Shown here in pieces: positions 33,516-40,015 of a stretch of 42,851 nucleotides of DNA (its first letter is position 1; every line of letters starts with the position of its first letter). The DNA comes from Planctomycetota bacterium. GTDB taxonomy: Bacteria > Planctomycetota > Phycisphaerae > Sedimentisphaerales > Anaerobacaceae. The DNA lies in NCBI GenBank assembly GCA_020351025.1, contig CP070728.1, positions 976,091 to 1,018,941 of the forward strand, written 5' to 3'. A program made the position numbers and the translations under genes. The notes below the pieces were generated by a model. That model saw nothing but the letters and a program-made list of their open reading frames with translations. It searched no databases and was not told the DNA's origin.

Positions 33516-34604
33516 ATGGATTATGCAGTTATAATGGCGGGGGGCACCGGAAAAAGATTGTGGCCCCTCAGTCGCGAAAAACGACCAAAACAAATCCTAA
33601 AACTCCTAAATGGACAAACACTTCTGCGCCGCTGTTTTGAACGACTTGCGCCTATATTTGACAAAAGAAACATTATCATCTTTACCAACGCAGGCTATGC
33701 AGACCTCGTCCGCCAAAACATCCCTGAATTACCATTTAATAACGTCATCGCCGAGCCGGTCGTTCGCGATACCACTGGCGCAATTGGACTGGCCGCTACC
33801 GTCCTCACCAAGTATGACCAACAAGCCACAATGGCTGTCATAACCGCAGACCAGCTAATTGAACCGCCACAGGTCCTCCAGCAGGCACTAAAAGATGCGC
33901 TCGTCTTCGTAAATAATAATCCGGACGATATGATTACTTTCGGTATCAAACCAGGCTTTCCAAGCACACAGCTCGGGTATATAAACTTCGCTGAACCAAA
34001 GGACTGTCCCGGCTGCAAAAACACCATATATTCCGTCCAGGCCTTTAAGGAAAAACCCGATGACAAAACCGCTAACGAATACATTAACTCCCGACTCTAT
34101 CTATGGAACTCAGGTATGTTCGTCTGGAAAGCAAAAACAATCTTAAACAATCTTCAAAAGTTCCTACCACAAGCTACTGAACCTCTACAAAAAATCAAAA
34201 CCGACTGGGACAGCCCAAATCAGCAAAAAACACTACAGAAATGGTTCCCCAAACTACCAAAAATCAGCATAGACTACGCCGTTATGGAAAAAGCTGATAA
34301 TGTTTATACAATAAAGCTGGATTGTCGTTGGCTCGATATGGGTTCGTTCGCCGCACTCGCTGATATCATTAGCTCAGACAAAAACAACAATATTGTCGTA
34401 GCAACCCTGAGCGAGCTGCTTGACTGCAAAAACAACATCATAGTCACCGAAGACAACGGCCATCTAATCGCCGCAATTGGCCTCGAAAATATTGTTATAG
34501 CTCACAGCACCGATGCCACACTCGTCTGCCCAATAGACCAAACATCGAGATTGAAAGAACTACTCGAATTGATAAAGCAACACTCCGCCAAAAAATTCTT
34601 ATAA
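33516..34604 (+). CDS. manC: Mannose-1-phosphate guanylyltransferase
   Basis: This 362-aa nucleotidyltransferase makes GDP-mannose from GTP and mannose-1-phosphate. The start ATG at 33516 gives MDYAVIMAGGTGKRLWPLSREKRPKQ, the family signature, and is preceded by AAGGTG with five-base spacing. A longer in-frame opening at 33471 lies inside the previous gene. Other motifs are VITADQLI, FKEKPD near 184-189, LWNSGMFVWKA near 200-210 and LDMGSFAALAD near 272-282. It lacks the C-terminal isomerase cupin found in bifunctional ManC proteins. It sits in a run with pgi and an AEC transporter. GDP-mannose would feed surface polysaccharide or glycan synthesis. Confidence 0.94.
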   Translation: MDYAVIMAGGTGKRLWPLSREKRPKQILKLLNGQTLLRRCFERLAPIFDKRNIIIFTNAGYADLVRQNIPELPFNNVIAEPVVRDTTGAIGLAATVLTKYDQQATMAVITADQLIEPPQVLQQALKDALVFVNNNPDDMITFGIKPGFPSTQLGYINFAEPKDCPGCKNTIYSVQAFKEKPDDKTANEYINSRLYLWNSGMFVWKAKTILNNLQKFLPQATEPLQKIKTDWDSPNQQKTLQKWFPKLPKISIDYAVMEKADNVYTIKLDCRWLDMGSFAALADIISSDKNNNIVVATLSELLDCKNNIIVTEDNGHLIAAIGLENIVIAHSTDATLVCPIDQTSRLKELLELIKQHSAKKFL

Positions 34605-34626
34605 CCTCACATATGCTCCGTGCTTA

Positions 34627-34654
34627 ATCAAAAACCTAAATACTAACGACTAAA
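34627..34654. repeat. 7-nt-period repeat upstream of ruvX
   Basis: ATCAAAA (34627), ACCTAAA (34634), TACTAAC (34641) and GACTAAA (34648) lie in exact 7-nt register in the 54-base gap between manC and ruvX. The array ends four bases before the ruvX ATG, where a ribosome-binding site would be. Confidence 0.55.
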
Positions 34655-34658
34655 AAAA

Positions 34659-35066
34659 ATGCGATACTTAGCAATAGATTACGGCGATAAACGAACAGGT
34701 CTGGCAATATGCGACCACGCTGAGACCATTGCTTCACCACTTGCTGTAATAGAAGGTCAAAAAGAGCTCATAAAAAAAATTAACGAAATAGTCACAAGTG
34801 AAAATGTTGAAGCTATTGTGCTCGGCCTGCCCCTCAATATGGACAACTCACACGGACCACGCGCAAAAATTATCTTCCAGTTCGCAGAAAAATTAAAAGC
34901 TAACCTACAAATACCTATACACTTTCAGGATGAACGATTAACCAGCTTCGCCGCTAAAGAAAGTTTAGCCCCCGCTGAGCTCACAAGGGAAAAAAAGAAA
35001 AAGAGACTCGATGCCATCGCCGCCGCTCAAATCCTGCAAATCTTCCTCAATAGCAAAAAAGACTGA
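34659..35066 (+). CDS. ruvX: Holliday junction resolvase-like protein RuvX/YqgF
   Basis: This 135-aa RNase H-fold protein matches the family in size. Motifs are YLAIDYGDKRTGLAI at the N-terminus, with the first acidic residue Asp7, VLGLPLNMD near 60-68, DERLTSFAA near 93-101 and KRLDAIAAAQILQIF near 115-129, with the final Asp. The family acts in pre-16S rRNA 5' end processing in E. coli and may resolve Holliday junctions elsewhere. A repeat-derived leader gives no visible Shine-Dalgarno. The gene converges with trxA. The 81-base gap shows no hairpin terminator. Confidence 0.93.
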   Translation: MRYLAIDYGDKRTGLAICDHAETIASPLAVIEGQKELIKKINEIVTSENVEAIVLGLPLNMDNSHGPRAKIIFQFAEKLKANLQIPIHFQDERLTSFAAKESLAPAELTREKKKKRLDAIAAAQILQIFLNSKKD

Positions 35067-35147
35067 CCACGCCTTCATATAAATTGAGAAAGCCTCCTTG
35101 ATACTTCTTGTTACGCCGATTACAAATTCGACGAGATTTGAACAATA

Positions 35148-35474
35148 TTACAGCAGTTCTTTAATTGCCCCAGAAAGCTCCTTTTTGCTCGTTAAGCCCA
35201 CCCATTTCTTCTGTACTTGGCCACCTTTGAATAAAATAATGGTTGGTATACTCGTTATCCCGAACTCCATAGCACTGTCACGAGCGTCGTCCGTATTAAG
35301 CTTGCATATCTTGGCCTTGTCCGCATATTCTTCTGCAACTTCCTCAATAATCGGCCTCATCATCTTACATGGCCCGCACCAGGGTGCCCAAAAATCAACC
35401 AAAACCGGAACCTCCGACCCGTGAACAAGCTCATCAAATGCTGCGTCGTTCAACTCAATCACATTACCAGCCAT
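35148..35474 (-). CDS. trxA: Thioredoxin
   Basis: This 108-aa protein has the canonical redox motif WCGPC (near residues 32-36) after DFWAP and the cis-Pro in SIPTIILF, so it should reduce disulfides in cytoplasmic proteins. The N-terminus MAGNVIELNDAAFDELV and length fit TrxA. AAGG lies upstream of the ATG. The reductase gene trxB lies 151 bases upstream on the same strand, giving the complete NADPH-thioredoxin pair. The gap contains AT-rich promoter-like sequence but no clean -35/-10 pair. Confidence 0.97.
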   Translation of the reverse strand: MAGNVIELNDAAFDELVHGSEVPVLVDFWAPWCGPCKMMRPIIEEVAEEYADKAKICKLNTDDARDSAMEFGITSIPTIILFKGGQVQKKWVGLTSKKELSGAIKELL

Positions 35475-35625
35475 TACCTTATCCTTTCATACAAAACTTA
35501 CCAGTTAACCTCTGCCTATCCATCCCGGAGAGCTGGACCGGACTAAACCAGTTCTAATAATATAAAATAATACCCGACTCAGCTACACAAATCCACCCTG
35601 TTTTTGTAAATCTCGAAATCTTGAC

Positions 35626-36618
35626 TCACCACCCCCCTGGTTGAAGAAGCTCACTGACCGGTTCAGTCCACCAGTTAGCGTCTCTGAAATACTGTTTGAG
35701 CATCATTGCAGCAACAACACCATCTCCAACCGCCGTCGCTAACTGCATCGCCGCCCCGATTCTGCAATCACCTGCCACGAAAACACCAGCCACCTTTGTA
35801 CGAAGATAGGCGCAGTCGCACTTAATAAATCCCTTATCAGTTAGCTCAACAAAACCTTTCAAAAAGCCGGTATTCGGAACCATGCCTATAAATATAAATA
35901 CCCCCTCGCAGGGATAACTTTCCTCTTTACCACTTTTGACATCTTTGAGCCGAACCGTTTGCACCTTGCCTTCACCCTCTATAGCGGTCGCCACAGTGCT
36001 ATATTTAATAGTCAAATTTGAACCCTGCTCGTTGCCTTTTTGCAAAAGCTCTTCCGTCAGCACTCGCGCCGCTCTGAATTCATCTCGCCGATGTATCAAC
36101 GTCACCTTCTTGGCAAATTTAATCAGGTGCAGCGTTTCTTCAACCGCCGTGTTACCACCACCGACGGCAACTACTTCTTTACCCTTGAAAAAAGGCGCAT
36201 CGCACGTCCCGCAATAGCTCACACCCGAACCGGCAAACTCTTCTTCACCGGGCACCCCCAGTTTGCGATAGTCACTGCCCGGCGCCAGAATAACTGCCCT
36301 CGTTCTGAATCTCTCCTTATCACAATAAACAGCAATATCGCCGTCTTTTAGCTTCTCCAGATTAGTAACCTCACTGCTGGTCTTTACCTCAGCCCCGAAG
36401 TTCCCAGCCTGCTTTTGCATCCGCTCAATCAGGCCAGGCCCATCAATCCGTTCTATGCCAGGATAATTTTCTATCCTGTCTGTCGTGCTGATTTGTCCGC
36501 CAGGCACTAACTTCTCAAGCACCAGCGTCTTGAATCTGTCACGCGAGGTATAAAGTGCCGCCGCTAACCCCGCCGGGCCGGCACCAACAATAATAACATC
36601 ATACACAGCATCGCTCAT
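35626..36618 (-). CDS. trxB: Thioredoxin reductase
   Basis: This is a 330-aa flavoprotein when started at ATG 36618 (MSDAVYDVIIVGAGPAG). A TTG 36 bases upstream would add a non-family extension. It has the FAD-binding GAGPAG near residues 11-16, the redox-active pair in CGTCD (Cys-x-x-Cys near 134-137), the NADPH-binding GGGNTAVEE near 153-161 and the C-terminal GVFVAGDCR with the ATAVGDG loop. It reduces the adjacent thioredoxin. Ordinary TrxB has CATC or CAVC, and CGTC is a mild variant. The tail after the usual end (DANWWTEPVSELLQPGGW) is slightly extended. Confidence 0.95.
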   Translation of the reverse strand: MSDAVYDVIIVGAGPAGLAAALYTSRDRFKTLVLEKLVPGGQISTTDRIENYPGIERIDGPGLIERMQKQAGNFGAEVKTSSEVTNLEKLKDGDIAVYCDKERFRTRAVILAPGSDYRKLGVPGEEEFAGSGVSYCGTCDAPFFKGKEVVAVGGGNTAVEETLHLIKFAKKVTLIHRRDEFRAARVLTEELLQKGNEQGSNLTIKYSTVATAIEGEGKVQTVRLKDVKSGKEESYPCEGVFIFIGMVPNTGFLKGFVELTDKGFIKCDCAYLRTKVAGVFVAGDCRIGAAMQLATAVGDGVVAAMMLKQYFRDANWWTEPVSELLQPGGW

Positions 36619-36653
36619 CTTAAATCCATCAAGATTGATTATCTCGAATAACA

Positions 36654-36688
36654 ATTATCAATCATCAGCAATTAATAATCAATTAAAT
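36654..36688. repeat. 7-nt-period repeat upstream of trxB
   Basis: ATTATCA (36654), ATCATCA (36661), GCAATTA (36668), ATAATCA (36675) and ATTAAAT (36682) hold 7-nt register over 35 bases in the gap between the pseudopilin gene and trxB. Confidence 0.55.
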
Positions 36689-36723
36689 TCCTGCCTTCTA
36701 ACAATCTTAAGGAGAAAAAAAGT

Positions 36724-36789
36724 ATGACATTTAGAATGGAATTCTACAAAGATTGCAGTATTTACGCCAACTATAAGCTCTCAACGTAA
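36724..36789 (+). CDS. Possible 21-aa small ORF with a strong ribosome-binding site
   Basis: AAGGAG (36709-36714) lies nine bases before an ATG that opens 21 codons ending in TAA. The peptide starts MTFRMEFYKDC. It overlaps the 3' end of the minus-strand pseudopilin gene by nine bases and points away from trxB. It resembles no family I know. Apart from the ribosome-binding site there is no support, so it may be a chance or decayed gene start. Confidence 0.25.
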   Translation: MTFRMEFYKDCSIYANYKLST

Positions 36790-37746
36790 TGCATTCCGCG
36801 GTATGTAGAAAATCCCCGGTCCCAAGTCGCTCGGATATGGGATACTACCATCAGGTGTTTGTGATACCCTCATTGGCACTACTTCTGACGCCGTGTAACG
36901 CTCCACATGCCCATCCATGTAACCGGCGTGTAGTTCAATCTTAAGCACATCCAAATTGATTTCTTCATCCCCACCCCGGCGAGACCAATAAGCCGATGAA
37001 ACCCACGTCCCCGGTGTAACTCCCGCACCCCTAAATTTCTCACAGCTGCCGTAAGCCTTGCAGTCATCGTAAACCAGCCTGTTCCGCCAATGACCGTAAC
37101 CGAAATAATCACTTACAATCAAGCTGCTCTTTCCTAGCTCATGTCCCAAAGAGCCCGGCCCTTCAAATGGCACATCACGACCATCAAGGAAACCTATATA
37201 GTTCCAGTAAAAACAGTAGCTCCCCTTCGCCGGATCACGTACCGGTGGTGTCTCCGGATTATTCCACGCATCGCCGGCTTTCCAAACTTCCCGTAGATAT
37301 TTATATCTTTCTGGCGCATTCGGGCAAAACATAATGCTCGCCTCCCGTATATAGCTGCCCAAGTATGAACTCATCGACCGATGAAATCGGGGACTTCGTT
37401 GCTCATAAGTTGTCAGCATCGTCGGTTCTTGCCAATTCCAGTAATCACCCAACTGACCTACGGTCGCCACCGATTCCGGATAACGATAGTCGTTGTCGGC
37501 TGCAAAAGAGCTTAAACCCAGAACAACCTTTCGCTGGTTATCCATGCACCACACCGACCGAGCGTCTTGCCTGATTCCAATCGATGCCGGCACCATAATT
37601 GCCAGCCATACTGCAATTATACCCATTACCACCAAAAGTTCGACCAAACTAAATCCTCCGATATGCTTAGAGCTTGTAATATATTTATGAGCATTTAGGC
37701 TTAAAAGCCGCTCCCCCACGTAATGAGTACCTCCCGACCCCGACAT
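36781..37746 (-). CDS. Type II secretion-style pseudopilin
   Basis: This 321-aa protein has a long positively charged leader followed by G-FSLVELLVVMGIIAVWLAIM, the type III signal cleaved by prepilin peptidase at Gly31 before Phe32, with Glu at position 5 after the cut. The C-terminal part has no repeats and ends in a planctomycete-style pattern (ELHAGYMDGHVERY) like the G-x-x-D-G-H-V ending of the large pseudopilin families expanded in Planctomycetota. It starts 40 bases after the sigma factor gene and is probably in the same transcript. The cognate prepilin peptidase could be the one at 4677. A role in secretion or surface display of polymer-degrading enzymes is likely but unproven. Confidence 0.88.
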   Translation of the reverse strand: MSGSGGTHYVGERLLSLNAHKYITSSKHIGGFSLVELLVVMGIIAVWLAIMVPASIGIRQDARSVWCMDNQRKVVLGLSSFAADNDYRYPESVATVGQLGDYWNWQEPTMLTTYEQRSPRFHRSMSSYLGSYIREASIMFCPNAPERYKYLREVWKAGDAWNNPETPPVRDPAKGSYCFYWNYIGFLDGRDVPFEGPGSLGHELGKSSLIVSDYFGYGHWRNRLVYDDCKAYGSCEKFRGAGVTPGTWVSSAYWSRRGGDEEINLDVLKIELHAGYMDGHVERYTASEVVPMRVSQTPDGSIPYPSDLGPGIFYIPRNALR

Positions 37747-37786
37747 TTATCTACCTTCTGCTCGTTAAAATCCAGCCTTTAAATAA

Positions 37787-39688
37787 TTAATACAGACTAT
37801 CTTCTACTAACTTCAAAAGCCACAATACCCCTAATCCTTCTTCCCGCGGCGCCACAGAATCTTTCACCCTCGGCTCGGCAAATTCATCGCCCGCCTTCTC
37901 TACGTCCTGCAGGTATGAAAACCTCAGCTCTCCCCCTCGACGCCCACCTGCCGAAAATCCTATCTTCTCAATGACATCTCTCTTCATATCAATAGTATAG
38001 ATTAGCGTATTGTTCTCTTTAGTCAGAATAACTTCTGCCTTTCCGCTATCTTCCATATAGCTCGTCTCGAACCACATCTCTTCTTCTGCTGCATCCCGCC
38101 GTACCGTATCGATACTATGAAGCCCCATCCAGGGCCTTGTCAGCCCATTAAAGAAACTGTACGCAGGGTACGTTGGAAATCTTCCCCTCCTATAGTCATA
38201 GACGCGGCCACCATCGATGCCATCTATAATCTTTAATCCGTCACCAACTTTTAATTTCAACCAGGCAGACGCATCCTTACTGGCAGAATAGACAAAAGGT
38301 ATCCTCCCGACACCTGTTACCTCCTCTCCATTTATCTCACCCGAAATCCGAAAATACGTCCAGCCGCGCTTATGCATCGCATCACGATTGTCAACAACTT
38401 CAGCTCCTGTTGGCCAATCGTATCGAAAGTATTCCTCGTCAAGAACATTATAGTGATAAGCTGTCCGCAAATGGCTACGGTTTCCCTCCCGCTTGACAAT
38501 GGCCAGCAGACCATCACCGCCACTCGAAACATATTCCATCGCTTTAGTCCTGCCTTCGACCATCGAAAGAAAATCTCTCAATTTTGCCTTGTCGGTAGGC
38601 AGCCGCCGAACAGTCAGGTCACGGTCCCACATATGTGAGTTTTCGATATATATCGCGTTCTTCTGCTGGTCGAAGTAGTAGTTGGCAACGTCATTTCCCA
38701 AACGTCGGCAGCAAAATTGCCTCCCCTGCGAACTTAACTTTACCTGTCGTATCATCACCGGCCCTTTCGCCCCCTGCGGATAGTAATACCAATATTCCTC
38801 GATATCGGTCCCGGCCGACGTACTTACACTTACTTCTCTCGACAGCTTCTCACGAATCACTATCGCCGTCTTATCAGCTAAAGAAACCGTCTTCTCAACC
38901 CATGAAGGCGCTACAACACTACTCACACTCAACACTCCGACTGCTGTCAGAGCTAAAAGGCTTGTTCTGCTCGTTACAGTCCCCACCAGGCTCGCTGCCA
39001 CACCAACCCCTGCGCTGCCACCTGTTACCGTAACTTCCGCTGCTGCCGCTTCGCTCGGGGCGGTCATCTTCCCAAATAGGGCCAATACTGTCAGTAACGC
39101 CCCCTTACCATATCCCCGCCGTGAAAGACGCCTGTGCAATGCCTTTTTCGCTCGGTAGAACAGTACCCTAACGTTTAGCTCAGTACTACCCATCAATTCA
39201 GCTATTTGGTCATAACCCATATCCTCATAGCACCGCATCGAGAGAACTGCTCTATGTCGCGGCTTCAGATCCCACATCGCATTAAATATAATCTGCTTCA
39301 ACTCCTGACCGATAAGGACTCCGATACCTGTCCGCGCGAAACGTAGCTGCTCTGCTGACCAATCCCCCTCTGGCAGCTTCGATATTGACACCGTCCTGAA
39401 TCGTTGTGTCTTAAGGTAGTAACGGTTGATTCTGTTAAAAGCGATTTTACGGAGCCAAGGCCAAAATCGCTCCGCTTCCTCTAAATTACCTATACTTTTA
39501 ATCATCTCGAGCATACTTTCCTGTACTATATCCTGCGCTAAATCCTCCTCCAACACTATCCTATAAACGTATGAATACAACCTCCCCCGAACCAGTTCTG
39601 CCAAATCATCCAGGCTCTTTTTATTACCGACCTGGGCCTTTTCGACCAGTTCAATATAATCTCTGTCATTATTCATATGAGATACCAT
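37787..39688 (-). CDS. ECF sigma factor with membrane anchor and large C-terminal domain
   Basis: Residues about 5-180 (633-aa form) are an ECF sigma-70 factor: region 2 with DLAQDIVQESMLEMIKSI and WPWLRKIAFNRI, and region 4 with LKPRHRAVLSMRCYEDMGYDQIAELMG and a helix-turn-helix followed by LFYRAKKALHRRL. Ala/Val-rich hydrophobic segments (about 195-275, ALLTVLALFGKM and SLLALTAVGVLSVSSVVAP) follow and could cross the membrane. The last 350 residues are a hydrophilic, beta-rich domain with no family recognised. Such a protein could sense outside signals and regulate transcription itself. The start is uncertain: ATG 39688 or 39676, with GTG 39700 less likely. The pseudopilin gene follows after 40 bases, so it may be autoregulated with it. 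Confidence 0.85.
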   Translation of the reverse strand: MVSHMNNDRDYIELVEKAQVGNKKSLDDLAELVRGRLYSYVYRIVLEEDLAQDIVQESMLEMIKSIGNLEEAERFWPWLRKIAFNRINRYYLKTQRFRTVSISKLPEGDWSAEQLRFARTGIGVLIGQELKQIIFNAMWDLKPRHRAVLSMRCYEDMGYDQIAELMGSTELNVRVLFYRAKKALHRRLSRRGYGKGALLTVLALFGKMTAPSEAAAAEVTVTGGSAGVGVAASLVGTVTSRTSLLALTAVGVLSVSSVVAPSWVEKTVSLADKTAIVIREKLSREVSVSTSAGTDIEEYWYYYPQGAKGPVMIRQVKLSSQGRQFCCRRLGNDVANYYFDQQKNAIYIENSHMWDRDLTVRRLPTDKAKLRDFLSMVEGRTKAMEYVSSGGDGLLAIVKREGNRSHLRTAYHYNVLDEEYFRYDWPTGAEVVDNRDAMHKRGWTYFRISGEINGEEVTGVGRIPFVYSASKDASAWLKLKVGDGLKIIDGIDGGRVYDYRRGRFPTYPAYSFFNGLTRPWMGLHSIDTVRRDAAEEEMWFETSYMEDSGKAEVILTKENNTLIYTIDMKRDVIEKIGFSAGGRRGGELRFSYLQDVEKAGDEFAEPRVKDSVAPREEGLGVLWLLKLVEDSLY

Positions 39689-39720
39689 TACTATGAGCAC
39701 ACAAAGTGGTTATTTGTTAC

Positions 39721-39770
39721 ACTTTTTTTCCGAATTTTTCGCATTTTTTCCAATATTTCTCAAATTTCCG
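39721..39770. promoter_or_regulatory. Phased T-tracts upstream of the sigma factor gene (bent DNA candidate)
   Basis: Runs of T centre near 39726, 39737, 39746, 39757 and 39766, about 10-11 bases apart and each followed by C. Helically phased A/T tracts bend DNA. The stretch lies 33-82 bases upstream of the sigma gene start. The whole 39701-40007 gap holds only this, a GH2 terminator and a tail reading frame. No standard -35/-10 pair is clear. Confidence 0.5.
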
Positions 39771-39878
39771 CAAAATCTCGCCATAATCCGCGTTTAAAAA
39801 ACATAAAAATTCCCATCACTTGACATATTCTCGCCGGCAACCTCATATCCGCCAATACTTTTGTCTGAGTCGAATCTT

Positions 39879-39917
39879 ATAAAAAAAAGCGTGGCGGCTT
39901 GTATGACCGCCACGCTT
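39879..39917 (-). terminator. Intrinsic terminator of the GH2 gene
   Basis: An 11-bp perfect stem, AAGCGTGGCGG (39887-39897) and CCGCCACGCTT (39907-39917), has a 9-base loop. On the minus strand it is followed by a run of T (complement of A at 39881-39888). It is the strongest terminator in the window and lies 21 bases after the stop of the alternative tail frame at 39938. Confidence 0.9.
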
Positions 39918-39937
39918 ATAGGTATTGATAACATCGG

Positions 39938-40015
39938 TTAAGCAGCTCTTTTAGTAGCTGTCGCAACTTTCAGCATCGTCTTCGCCTTCGGCTCCGGCAG
40001 GGCAAGCTCAAGTAC
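39938..40015 (-). other. Out-of-frame coding tail after the GH2 stop
   Basis: One base out of frame with the GH2 reading, codons at 40015-39938 read VLELALPEPKAKT and end at TAA, about 25 codons in all. The tail starts within the last codons of the GH2 protein. It ends just before the terminator, as expected if it were the original C-terminus. The G-run at the junction (GGGCGG) is where one base gained or lost would join the two frames. It could also be chance. Confidence 0.4.
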
